Of a stretch of DNA of 64,000 nucleotides, positions 30,103 through 41,375 are shown one piece after another. A program made the position numbers and the translations under genes. The notes beneath the pieces were generated by a model, which was given only the letters and a program-made list of their open reading frames with translations, was not told where the DNA came from and made no database searches. Where the stretch lies: positions 133,007,841-133,071,840 of the forward strand of contig OY856186.1 of assembly GCA_963693315.1 (NCBI GenBank), given 5' to 3'. Origin of the DNA: Diogma glabrata (Eukaryota > Arthropoda > Insecta > Diptera > Cylindrotomidae). Every line of letters starts with the position of its first letter. The stretch's first letter is position 1.

Positions 30103-31721
30103 AATCATCGAATACATTTAATTGCCCATCATTACATCGAACGTATTTTAGACGTCTGGAACGTAACATCAGATATTGGAGGATGAGGCAGTTATTTCGT
30201 AAAGCTTGTATTTCATCTATCCTTTCAGAAACAAAGGATCCTCGGCCGCGATTGACAATAAGGATTTTGGACAAAAATATCGCAGGATTATTGGATAGTG
30301 GAGCGTCAATCACTATACTTGGAAGAAATTCCTTGGAATTATTGGAATCATCAGGTACAACCTACCGTAAATACACTTCCTGTATTCGTACGGCGGATGG
30401 TACTGCAACTAAAATTTTAGGTTACATTGAAATTCCAATAACTGTGAATGGCTCCACTAAACCAATGCGGTTTCATATTGTCCCTGGATTACGATAAGAG
30501 CTCTACCTGGGCATAGATTTCTGGGAGAAATTCGGTATTGTTCCTTCTTTTGTTAGTGAACTGACTCGTACAGAGCCAATAACTTTAAATATACATAACC
30601 TCACCACTGATCAGCAACATGAACTGGATATGATCAAGGATTCTTTCCCGTCATTTGAAGTGTCTGGGCTCGGAAAGACTTCTTTGGTTGAACATGTCAT
30701 CGATGTTGGTGATAGTGCACCTGTTAAACAGAGGCATTATCCCAAATCGCCGGCTGTTCAACTAAAGGTTTATGCCGAACTCGACCGAATGCTTCAAATG
30801 GGCGTGATCGAAGAGTCTAACAGTTCATGGTGCTCGCCAGTGGTCCTGGTACAAAAAGAATCTGGTAAAAACAGATTATGTATTGATAGCCGTCGTGTCA
30901 ATTCACTAACTAAAAAGGACGCTTACCCACTTCCCTTGATTGATGGCTTACTAGGTCGTCTAAATAGCACAAAGTACATTTCAAGTATTGATCTCAAAGA
31001 TGCTTTCTGGCAGATTCCTCTGGCAGAAGCATCTAGAGACAAGACAGCCTTCACAGTGCCTGGTCGTCCATTGTATCAATTCCGGGTTATGCCCTTTGGA
31101 TTGTGCAATGCTCCCCAGACAATGTGACGGCTAATGCACAAAGTGATACCACATCAATATAACGAAAATGTCTTTGTTTATTTAGATGATCTATTGGTAG
31201 TCTCTTCCACGTTCCAGGAACATATGGAATTGCTGTCCAAAGTCTCTTCATTGTTAAGAGCGGCTGGGTTAACAATAAACCTCAAGAAAAGTAAATTTGT
31301 TCTGAGAGAGGTGAAATACTTAGGATTTTTGGTTGGTGAAGATGGTCTTCGAACAGATCCGGATAAAGTAAGAGCTGTAGCAGAGTACCCAGCTCCATCT
31401 ACAGTTAAACAAATACGACGTTTATTGGGAATGGCCGGTTGGTACCAACGTTTCATACCAAATTATGCAAGCGTGGTATCACCGATTACGGATTTATTAA
31501 AGAAAAGTTCTGGGAAATTGAAATGGACATTGGAAGCGCAAGCTGCTTTTGAAAACTTAAAAAAATTGCTGACTACAGCACCGGTATTAGTAAACCCTGA
31601 CTATAATAAAGAGTTCTTTATTAGATGCGATGCAAGTCTGACAGGGGTAGGTAGTGTGTTGTATCAGGTTGATACTGACGGACAAGTGTCCGATAGCCTT
31701 CATGTCGAAGAAATTAAATAG
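29952..31721 (+). pseudogene. Gypsy 2 pol: protease and reverse transcriptase
   Basis: This frame overlaps the end of gag by about 150 nt in the -1 frame, the usual retroviral layout for programmed frameshifting. The protease has GLLDSGASITIL (DSG active site), then a TAA at 30495-30497, after which ELYLGIDFW continues in the same frame. The RT has SSWCSPVVLVQKESGKNRLC, SSIDLKDAFWQIPL (motif A), MPFGLCNAPQTM (motif B) followed by TGA at 31125-31127, and FVYLDDLLVVS (motif C, intact YLDD). GYLGF-like and KIRR-like connection motifs follow. Two in-frame stops make the copy inactive as read. Confidence 0.88.
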
Positions 31722-32409
31722 AGCTCAAAGGAATTATTCAGTTTCTGAGCTTGAATGTCTTGCGGCAATTCTGAGTGTGAAGAAATTCAGGGGCTATGTG
31801 AAAGGTCACCGATTTACAATTGTGACTGATCACTCAAGTCTGAAGTGGCTTATGTCACAGAAAGACTTGAGTGGTCGTCTGGCTAGGGGGAGCCTAAAAC
31901 TCCAACATATGGATTTTACCATTGTCCACCAAAAAGGTACCCAAAATATAGTCCCTGATGCTCTATCTCGTCTTTATGACGATACACACGAAGAATTGAC
32001 GGAAGCATTAGTACATCACATTAATGAAATTAAAATCGACAATGAAGGTTATCGGCACAACGATTATACGGATATGATAGCTAAAGTTCAATCATCTCCT
32101 AAGGACTTTCCATCAGTTAAAGTCGTGAATGATAAGCTATACATACGTATTGAGCCAAGACCTGATGCAATACCCAACGATGTTCCTGTGTGGAAACTCT
32201 GGGTACCAAAACCGATGACTTCCAACATGATTCAGAGACATCACGATGATAGTACTGCTGCTCATGGGGGTGTTAAAAAGACTTTAGAATTACTTCGACG
32301 TCTTTATTATTGGCCGGGCATGGCGTCACAGGTACACAACTATGTTGTGTCCTGCGACACATGTAAACAAACAAAAGCCACGAATCAGATATTGCGTCCT
32401 CCGATGTAA
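31654..32409 (+). pseudogene. Gypsy 2 pol: RNase H and integrase zinc domain
   Basis: After a frameshift near 31685 the polyprotein continues here. It has RNase H with YSVSELECLAAILSVKKFRG and FTIVTDHSSLKWL, the connection VPDALSRL, and the integrase HHCC domain with HHDDSTAAHGGVKKTLELLR and YVVSCDTCKQTKA. It ends at a stop at 32407-32409, after which the same frame continues into the integrase core. Confidence 0.85.
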
Positions 32410-32457
32410 TATCAATTCGAAACAGCACGTCCATGGCAGAGAGTCTATATAGAATTT

Positions 32458-33270
32458 TTGGGACCGTACCCTCGTTCTACACTTGGGAATACGGTGTTAT
32501 TGATAGTTCTGGATCATGCTACGAAGTTTGTACTACTGAAACCACTTAGAAACGCAACTTCACCGAAGGTGAATGCTTTTCTAAGGAATAAAGTGTTTCT
32601 TACATATGGGGTACCAGAGTTTCTGCACAGTGACAATGGCAAACAGTTCACTAGTAGGAACTTTCAGAGTCTTTTGTCAGATTTCGGCATTAAACACATT
32701 AGGACCGGTGTCTATAGCCCTCAAAGCAACGCGTCAGAGCGGGTCAATAGGTCAGTTCTAGCTGCAATTCGAGCGTTCATAAAAGGTCAACACACCAAGT
32801 GGGATTCACAAATTGGTGAAATTGCATTTGCACTGCGGGCTGCAGTACATTCAGCTACCAAGTACTCATCGTACTATTTATTATTTGGTCAACATCCAAT
32901 ATCGGATGGAAATACTTACCATTTGTTGAGATCACTACACCAGCTTGGTGAAGATGCTGGTGAGGAAATAGAACGCTCTGATCATTTGACTATGCTCAGG
33001 AACCGGGTTCAGGGAAATTTAAAAGCAGCTTTCAAGAAATCGCAACATCAGTATAACCTGCGATCTAAACTACGGACTGTTCAACCACAACAACGAGTGT
33101 TTGTACGGCAACATCATTTGAGTGACGCTACAAAAAAATTCTCGGCAAAATTGGCTCCAAAGTTCTTACCTGCGATGATTAAGACTAAGATTGGAAATGT
33201 ACTCTACGAGTGCATAGATATGAGCGGTAAGAGTCTTGGAGTCCATCATGCGAAAGACATCAGGGAATGA
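32458..33270 (+). pseudogene. Gypsy 2 pol: integrase core
   Basis: An rve-type integrase core of 270 aa in the frame of the preceding segment. It shows the DDE carboxylates in LIVLDHATKF (D near residue 20), EFLHSDNGKQFTSRNFQ and SPQSNASERVNRSVLAA (Glu). A C-terminal domain with KFLPAMIKTKIGNVLYECID follows, resembling the SH3-like region without a chromodomain. The frame is uninterrupted from the first carboxylate to the natural stop. Confidence 0.88.
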
Positions 33271-33460
33271 TGTCTTACGTTCGGTAGGGTTGTTCCTCTG
33301 GCTGGTTGTCGTCTCTGGGGTTCACATCTTCAGTGTCATATTTTACTGGTTGTTTCGAGGGTTCAATGGTGCTGACGTTAGATGGATGGATGATCGATTT
33401 CGGCACCCACTGATAGTTCCTAGGAACTTCATGAGTGTTGAGATTGATCATCGACCCTGA
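33236..33460 (+). CDS. Small ORF with a membrane segment after the integrase
   Basis: A 74-aa frame overlapping the integrase end by 35 nt in another frame. Residues 17-41 (VGLFLWLVVVSGVHIFSVIF and following) are strongly hydrophobic, a candidate transmembrane segment. It is far too short for an envelope protein. It could be a remnant of a third gene or chance. Confidence 0.25.
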   Translation: MESIMRKTSGNDVLRSVGLFLWLVVVSGVHIFSVIFYWLFRGFNGADVRWMDDRFRHPLIVPRNFMSVEIDHRP

Positions 33461-33598
33461 CGTTGGTTACCATTGATAACTCGATCCCAGATACAGATTA
33501 GTTGTGGGAAGTAGTTCGGTGGTTTCTGACGTAGAGGGGGTGACGACGTTTTTGTGATTTCAAGGGTAAATATCTTGGTTTTTACCTTGAATTCATGG
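33461..33598 (+). other. 3' untranslated region of gypsy 2
   Basis: Non-coding up to the 3' LTR. The best polypurine run (AGAGGGGGTG, about 33531-33540) is about 60 nt from the LTR; no polypurine tract abuts the LTR itself. Confidence 0.5.
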
Positions 33599-34784
33599 TG
33601 TAACGTCCGCTATATTCGCCTAAACAATAATAAAACCAATTCATCTTCTTTTTCTAATTCAATAAAAATTTATTTCCATAATTTCAGTTCATTTTTACAT
33701 TAATAATAATTTCAAATTTTCCAACGGTCAGTTCAATTTCGAATAACAATTATAAAAACAAACGAACGTACCCAATTTTATTTCCAATTCTAACGAACAG
33801 ATGTCGTTACTCAATTTTGTTTAATCTTGGGGTTGCACGATTTCATTAAAGAAAAGTAAAACAAAATGTGGAAGAAATCACATTTGGGCTGTCATTCGAT
33901 TTTTACCTTTGAAATGAATTAAATGGTGATTTCTTGACAATTATTTTGCAATGGTGGTCTCTTCGATTTCGCGATTTAAGTTAACAATTGGTGTACTAAT
34001 TGAAAATAATAATTAAAATAAAAATTTGTGCAATTTGTTAAAAGTTTTGTAACTCTTAATTTATTAAAAAGATGAATTGACCATGTTGTGAAGTGCTGTA
34101 TGTATTGTCTCTGATAGTATCTGTGTGCCTCGTGTTAGGCAGGATATATCGCTTAATTGCCTTGTGTTAGGCATGAAATACTATCAGCTTATATGTCTCG
34201 TGTTAGGCAGAACATTAAACCATATTATCATTTTCAACATGTAAGCCTGTTAAGCTTAATATAAATCATAATTCTCATCAATTTATGATATCAACTAATT
34301 ATATCAGCTGTATGCCCTGTGTTAAGCATACTACATTATTATTTCATCATATTCAACATGTACACGGCTGTTAGGCCTAATATATCATCATAGTTATCAT
34401 CAATTTGTCATATCAACTCAGTATTATCAACTGCTTTATGTATCATCAGGTACCATCAATTTGTTATATTAACTGAATGCTATACAACCTGATAATTGGA
34501 TAAACCATGCGGATGCAGACACCAGTCAACTGTCATCAATAAAAAACCAAGTAAATTCATTTTTTTTGTATATTATTATTAAGACAAATTCTATAATGGT
34601 GATGCCAATGTAGGGCTAAAAAAACCATCTTTTTCATATAAGGGGTTCCCACCTCAAGATTCGTTTGGGACATTTTTGGTTCCCGGTAATATACGTGTAA
34701 ATTTCCTTTATTTTTTTGTGATAAAAGTCCAAAGCCACGATACGTGGTGATTACCATACGTGGCTCCGTATCAGAACCATAACA
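33599..34784 (+). repeat. 3' LTR of gypsy 2
   Basis: Partner of 12365-13535; it starts TGTAACGTCC and ends CCATAACA, followed by TGTT (34785-34788). It has a 15-bp segment (AAAAGTTTTGTAA region near 34040) absent from the 5' copy and three to four other small differences. The stem-loop words TGCCTCGTGTTAGGCA recur at 34126-34380. Confidence 0.93.
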
Positions 34785-34788
34785 TGTT

Positions 34789-35209
34789 ATACGGTTATTT
34801 TATTGTGTTTATGCCAATTAATAATTTAAAAGTAATTTGCTGATTATTGATGTGAGTAATTAAAAAAAAATCTTATGTTTTGTTTAAAATTTAATTAAAT
34901 TTAGAGTTTTAGAATTTTATTTTTTTTTTATTTGATAAATATTATTAGTTGTGCTTCTTGATAAAAGATTACATAAAAGATATTAAAATTTATAACTGAA
35001 AGCACAAATTTTTAGCGAAAAATTAATTCTGTGACGTTCTCATTTTGTTTAAACTATAAAATTTTTCAATTAAATAAATTTTGTTTAGCAAATTTAAATT
35101 ATATTTTAAATAAATAAAAAACACAAACTTTGTCTTTTCCACATAAAACTTTTTAACAAATTTTTATTAAAATTATTATTTTTTAAAAGAAAACGTCAGA
35201 AAAGTTTGT
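34789..35209. other. AT-rich spacer
   Basis: Over 400 bp of AT-rich DNA between gypsy 2 and the hAT-like element. No gene seen. Confidence 0.5.
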
Positions 35210-36444
35210 GTTTTTTACAGGGTTGTTAATATACACGTATAAAACGTTTTATACGTTACACGTATAATACGTGATGTATAAAACGTATATAATGTATAAA
35301 ACGTATATGTAATATGTTTTTGTTTTTGAAATGCATTCATAAAAATTAAAAATAGTTCTTACTTCAGATATTAATTATATTTTTTATTTTCATACTCAGT
35401 AAAAATATAATTAGGTAGTTATAAATTATTTATATATTTTATAATTTATAAAAAAAACTATTTGTTTGGAATTTTCTTTTCTTATTCTTTCGAATAGGTC
35501 CTTTGATACCTCTATATTAAAATAATAAAAATAAATAATTAATGTTTTATACAAATTCTTAAAAAGCAAACAAAAATGGTAGTCTGTGTACTGACCGGCC
35601 TGCCAACCAACCGTAACAACCGATGAAAACTACTAGAGCGATCTTAAAATTTTTTGTTTCAGAAAATAGTTTTCATCAATGATAAGAACCGCAGGGACGA
35701 ATCGGAAAATTGTAAAAAAAATGGCATATTTATTTTGCGGTAAGATGATATTGATATTAAGCAGTAAGATTGAATGTAGAGAAATCTTGAAAGTTGGCAT
35801 TTGAATGTAAAACCAGGAGCTTGATTATTATAAGTGTGTCAAAAGAATGATGAATGAAATAAATTAATTTTGATTCCAAATTTTTTTGACAAACATTTAC
35901 TTAATGGGAAACATTTTGGATTAGAAACGTTTGGCCCATAATAGCTATTTATGTATTAAGGGCATAAAGTATGCCTTTTCCGCTTGAGAGTGAAATTGTT
36001 GCTCAAGGCGTTAGCCGAGAGAAACATCACTCGAAAGCAAAAAGATATTTTATGACTGAATTGCATACAAGATTTTTTGTACGAGTAAGATTCTGTACTA
36101 TTTGCATAAATAAAAATGCATATATTTGCACAAAATAGTAAATTATTTATTTAGAAAATTATTTTATCCAAGCAGTTTTTCGAAATAACAACTTTAGTCA
36201 TTGTTATTTCAATTTAAGGCATTGTTATTTCAATTTTGGCATTGTTATTTCAATAGGAAAAAAAGGCCTGCTTTACGAACACTTTTTGAATCCCAAAAGT
36301 GCATTTTACGGTTTACTAGTACAAAAAATTAATTATTTGGTATCATGAAATGTTATTGAATTTATGAAATAACGTTAAATCCAGCTTCAACTACTCTCTA
36401 TCTAATAAGACTTTTAAAATATTATGTTGTTGCAGAATAAAAGT

Positions 36445-37630
36445 TTTTACACACTTTTATTTAACTTGACTCTTGAGAGCTTTGATGGGTGGAATTTTGT
36501 GATTCATTTTTCAGTAACTTCCCATTATGTGATTGATCCCAAATTGAAAAGACACGTTTGTTGAAGCAGTCAGTACGTATTTCTAAAACTTTTAAAGCAA
36601 AAAACTTTATAAATCTGAAGAAAAATAATTCAAATTTTTCTTCATTCTGAAAGAGCTTAAAAAATTGCACTGAAATCCTCATCCTCTGGTTGACTCACTT
36701 TGAGCGAAGGAATTTTGGTAATACTCTGTATATCATTATAATCATAGACATCATACATGTTTGTGTTATTTCATATGGATAAAAGGCCTTATATTATAAA
36801 TAACGAACACAAAAAAAATAAAAGTATGACATTTCGTTCAAAGCATATAGACCTTTTTTCTTAAAGTTCAAATCGTTATTTTGGTGTATTTGACAGATTA
36901 CATACAGCAATGATAATTAAAAATCAGTTATTATGTATGAAAATATGAAAATCCATAAGATCTGAATGCACATTTACCGCGCTGAAGTTTTGCTCATACT
37001 GAGTATCTCATTATAATAGAGGACATATTATATTTTGTCATTTTTATATGAAAAAATGGCCTTAAATTGTAAATAATTAGTGATTTGTATTTCGAAAATT
37101 TTAAATAATTGTTATTTCTTCTAAATCCAGATTGTTTTGTATTCTCGTAAAGTTTTTTTTACTATAGTTGCATAGTTATTATTTTTTCAATACATTTTAA
37201 TACATAATTAATGATTTCTAATTATCATTGCTGTATGTAATCTGTCAATTACATACAGTAATATAACGATTCGAATTTTAAGGAAAAAGCTCTATAATTC
37301 AGACCTTTTTTCCGAAAAAAACTTGACATTTGGTGTATGTTCGCACCTAATGTTTGCATTTAATAATTTATGTACAACTTATAATTAATACAATGAGCAA
37401 AGAAACGTACTAAAATTTTACACTGGATGTTTAAATAACATAATTACAATTGTTATAGTGCAATTAACCTTATTAAAATTACTTTAAATTTCAAAGAATA
37501 TTAAATTTTCGGTAAGTGATTTAATTGCTAGTTTTACTTATGGTGTATTTTCTGTGAAATAATGTGGTTAACTTATTTGTAGGTAAAATTATATAACTAA
37601 AAACTCTAAAATAAAAAAAAAATTAAAAAA
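36445..37630. repeat. 1.19-kb repeat unit, copy 1
   Basis: Present in inverted orientation at 53315-54500. It contains an internal imperfect palindrome built around ATTACATACAGCAATGATAA (36890-36930 versus 37215-37260) and a diverged duplication of the segment ending in AAAGGCCTTATATTATAAAT / AATGGCCTTAAATTGTAAAT. A 73-aa frame (36461-36682 minus; 54263-54484 plus) is preserved with a handful of substitutions but has no motif. Confidence 0.85.
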
Positions 37631-38203
37631 CACACTTTTTGAAAAACGAGCTAAAAAGTAGAAAATAAATTTTGCATTAACACCAGCGTTATGTCTTTTA
37701 TAATTATATTTCCTTTGAAATTGTTAGAAGAAAAAATATTTAAATGGTATTTAACACATCTTAGCATAGATGCAAATATTAAATTTTTGACTAATTTAAA
37801 ATGCTAATTTTCGATTGACAAACAGTTTTCCGTTCCCATTTGTTACATAAAATAAAAGTGGGTGGCGCATTCAGAAAGGTAAGGGAATAAACGTTGGTAG
37901 TCTCTCTTGTTAGAGATTAACATAGAATACATTTGTTCCTTTTCTATATTAATGTATGCGTCACCCACTTTTATTTTATGTAACAAATGGGAACGGAAAA
38001 CTGTTTGTCAACCGAAAATTAGCATTTTAAATTAGTCAAAAATTTAATATTTGCATCTATGCTAAGATGTGTTAAATACCATTTAAATATTTTTTCTTCT
38101 AACAATTTCAAAGGAAATATAATTATAAAAGACATAACGCTGGTGTTAATGCAAAATTTATTTTCTACTTTTTAGTTCGTTTTTCAAAAAGTGTGTTTTT
38201 TTC
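37627..38203. mobile_element. Foldback MITE, copy 1
   Basis: A palindrome with arms of about 234 bp (37631-37864 and 37962-38195) and a loop of about 97 bp. The arm ends read CACACTTTTTGAAAAACG. The second copy is at 52753-53314. No coding content. Confidence 0.9.
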
Positions 38204-38980
38204 AATAGCAATTAGGTAAATTATCATGGATTTTTAGAGATGTTTTAAAGAAATTTTGCTGTGTGAATCCGGGTTGAACCACATCTAATTAATAGGTACA
38301 GTTTGAAAATATCACGTTGTTGCAGCAAATATTGTTTTTATATAAAAGTTGTAATAGTAAAAATATGTATTTACGTCAAACGGAAAAGTATAGTGAGAAG
38401 TTTATTGAGTGAATTCAATTTTGATCATTGATATAATATAGGTACGGTTGGAAATGCCAAATAGTTGCAGACTAAATTTTTTATATTATATTTTGAAAAT
38501 GTGGAATGTTTTCTGAACTAACAGGAATATTGGGTAACAAACTATCATGACGACGTTATATTTTCTAAAGCAACTGTTCCTATTAGTCCAGAAAACTAAG
38601 CTGTATAAATATTAAATATCACGAGTACGATGAATAATACGCCCGCGATAATTTTATATAAATATATTTTTATCGACTAAGGATTTTACTTTTATACGTT
38701 ATAAAACGTATATAATTGTGTGTTTTATACTATACGTTTTATACGTTTTATACGTACGTATAATACGTGTTTTATACGTTACCGTATTATACGTTACAAC
38801 CCTGGTTTTTCATTTATTTAAAAATGAATTTCCACAAAGATATTTCTATGGACAATATTAATTATATAAATTATATTTTGTAAATATTAGTGCGTTGTAG
38901 ATTTGTTTTATCGAGTTTTCTGAAGTGCATACGAGTTATTGATTTGTTATTGTTATTATTTTCGTGTGTTGTGTTTTGCC

Positions 38981-39463
38981 ATGGGTATAGATGGTGATGA
39001 TAAGAAGGAAATTGGTGGTGGTTCTAAAAGTAATGTCGATGCAATTTCTGTAAAATTAGCTCCGTTTTGGTTCATTCAATCTGAAGCACAGTTTTCTTTA
39101 GCCCGCGTCCCCTCTGATCACGCGAAATATTACCATGTGATAGCTGCTTTACCACAAGGTGCAATTGATTCAGTTTCGGATTATATTCAAGCGCCTCCAG
39201 AAACTGATATTTACAAAGGTTTGAAAGTAAAGTTAATCGAACGTCATTCTTTGAGTGAAGACCGTCGGATAGAAGAACTTCTATCAAATACCGAACTGGG
39301 GGATAAGAAACCATCCGAATTTTACAGGCATATGAAACATTTAGCTGGCACTTCCAATACTTTTGGTGATAGTTTAATAACGAAATTATGGCTTAGACGA
39401 TTACCTTCTGCTATTAATATCGCATTAATTCCTCTAATTAATGATAAAAAAGGTATTGATTGA
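38981..39463 (+). pseudogene. Gypsy 3 gag, first part
   Basis: The frame starts at the ATG at 38981 (context GCCATGG). It carries a gypsy-type capsid region with LAPFWFIQSEAQFSLARV, HAKYYHVIAALPQGAIDSV and EFYRHMKHLAG. It belongs to the retrotransposon gag family common in arthropod Ty3/gypsy elements. The frame breaks at a run of six A near 39447 and continues in the next entry. Distinct from gypsy 2 gag. Confidence 0.8.
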
Positions 39464-39705
39464 CGAATTGACTGAGATTGCAGATAAAATCTATGAAGCT
39501 ACTAACACAGGTCTTAACATTTCATCTATTGGTTCTACAGCAGCTGCAGCTATTATGGCACTACAAACTAACAAAATTGATCATCTTGAAAAAGAGGTTT
39601 GTGAATTGAAGTCTATGGTGCAAGACTTGTTTAATAATCAAAACCGTCGCAATTATTTACCACATCGTTCTCGTAGTTCTACGCGTTCGCGCAGTAAAAG
39701 CTGGT
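39441..39705 (+). pseudogene. Gypsy 3 gag, continuation after a frameshift
   Basis: Continues the capsid tail with KVLIDELTEIADKIYEATNT, a coiled-coil-like heptad stretch (KIDHLEKEVCELKSMVQDLF) and an Arg/Ser-rich basic region (PHRSRSSTRSRSKS). Beyond about 39705 the frame runs into a MITE, so the nucleocapsid, protease and most of RT are absent. Confidence 0.75.
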
Positions 39706-40715
39706 CCAGTAATGGTTCATTACTGGTGACTAGTATTGCAGCAATCGTCGAGTCCTGGCAACCATAACTGGACCATAAACAATATGTTACTCGATGATAA
39801 CTCGAACGATAAATGACTGCCATTAAAGGGCCAGAGATACTAGCCACCAATGGCCCATACAAGGTTATACAACAAGTCCAGTAATAGTCAATTACTGGCG
39901 GCCAGAAATTCAACAATGGTCGGGTACTGGTCCAGTAATGGTCAATTACTGGCGGACAGTAGTTCAACAATGGCCGGGTGCTGGCAATCATTACTCATAG
40001 TCCTTGCAACTATGACTCAGCCATTAACATTATTTTTTTGTTGATAACTTCGTACAATAAATGGCTCCCATTCAACTGTCAGAGAAAAAATAGCAATTGC
40101 CCATACAGGGTTGTACAGCTGGCCCAGTAACAGACCAATAACGATGACCAGTATTGAAGTAATGATCTAGTACTGTCAACCATGACAAGTCCAATAACAA
40201 AATATAAAATATTATCATTTGTAAATTTACATAAATTAAATACAAAATAATTAAAATAAAGTAAAAATGTCTGAAGAAAAAAATTTAAAACTTATACCAA
40301 CCTTTACTTTATTATCATAGTCATTCAACAGAGATACGATAATTAAACTATATTTCTAATGTAGTGAAATTTAACCAAATGACCTAGATCGGCCAATTCA
40401 TGTTTCAGTACTGGCCCAATAACAATAGCCAATTAATGCTAACCATTAACGTGCCATTTAAAATGGTCATTTAAAATAACCTTTACTGATTAATTTCTAT
40501 AAACCGTAGATTGGTCAGTTCATGGGTCCAATAATGGTCCAATAACAATAGCTATGTATTCATGGGCCGGTATTTAGCCATTCAGAGGTAACTAAATACT
40601 GGCTTTTTTCTGTTAACCATAGATCGGTCGATGAATGACTCTATAGTACTGGCCTGGCACAATAACAAAAGCCAAGTACCGTTACCCATTAATGGGCCAG
40701 GAAAACTCTATTTGG
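39700..40715. mobile_element. MITE-like element(s) built from CCAGTAATGG-type words
   Basis: Dense variants of CCAGTAATGG, TTACTGG, AATGGCCC and GGCCAGTA in both orientations replace gag sequence. Edges resemble CTGGTCCAGTAATGG on the left and, reversed, CTGGCCCATTAATGGG on the right. The A-rich middle (40190-40340) and repeat of the word set on either side suggest two adjacent or nested copies. No coding content. Confidence 0.5.
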
Positions 40716-41375
40716 GTAGTCATTCCATTCCACCACACCATTGGTGGTGTATTTCTAAACTGAAATTGTGTAGATTCAGTTAAAACCACCATTACAAATG
40801 GAATAAAGTCTGAAATAATTATATTTAAATAATGAAGTATATGCTTCTTCTATTTGTTCAATCGTTTACCTATAAATCGATGGTCAAACATAAATTAGCT
40901 AGGTGTTGAGGTGCATTTAAAACCATATGTCTCTACTTCGATAAAAAGTTTGTTAACTTCTACAGGTTGTTCTAGTTTAAGATCTGCTTCAAGTTTATGC
41001 GAAATATCTACTAGAACGGCAATAGTCGTTTTCTCTCTTTGAGCTCTATCTAAATTCTAAAGCGACTGCTATTGACTTTAGATAACAAAGCATATGTTTA
41101 GCATTCATTACAATATTTATGTCATAAGTTTAGTTATGTCAGGATCTATGTCAGCTTCATGGTCTTGGCATAGCTGCTGAACCAGGTTACCTCGATTTAG
41201 CATGCGTTTTGCGGGCAGTTCTGCGACTGTTAACAGTTTTTTCAACTTTAAGGTAGGAATAGTTAATTATTTCTTTGTTTATAAATATCATGATATATAT
41301 CGGGGAATAAATATCGTGATATATATCAATGATATATATCGGATATATATCATTGATATATATCATGCCAACCTT
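40716..41375. other. Non-coding insert in gypsy 3
   Basis: Contains short palindromic pieces near 40750 (CCATTGGTGGTG). A possible decayed minus-strand coding remnant lies at 40900-41230, with short open runs that I cannot identify. At 41288-41368 the word GATATATATC, a perfect palindrome, appears repeatedly, bounded by AAGGTAGG and CCAACCTT. Confidence 0.4.

Larger units (their letters stand above)
35218..38804. mobile_element. hAT-like non-autonomous transposon
   Basis: The ends are short inverted repeats starting CAGGGTTGT, typical of hAT elements. They are flanked by near-identical 8-bp sequences, GTTTTTTA (35210-35217) and GTTTTTCA (38805-38812), matching the 8-bp target duplication of hATs with one change. 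Both subterminal regions (35228-35320 and 38690-38795) are arrays of the words ATACGTTTTATAC, TATAAAACGTATA and TATAATACG. No transposase frame is present. A foldback MITE (37627-38203) and a repeat unit shared with 53315-54500 lie inside. Confidence 0.65.

Noticed and set aside
36461..36682. 73-aa frame conserved between two repeat copies
   Set aside because: Its substitutions look neutral and the conservation follows from the duplication of the whole 1.2-kb unit.
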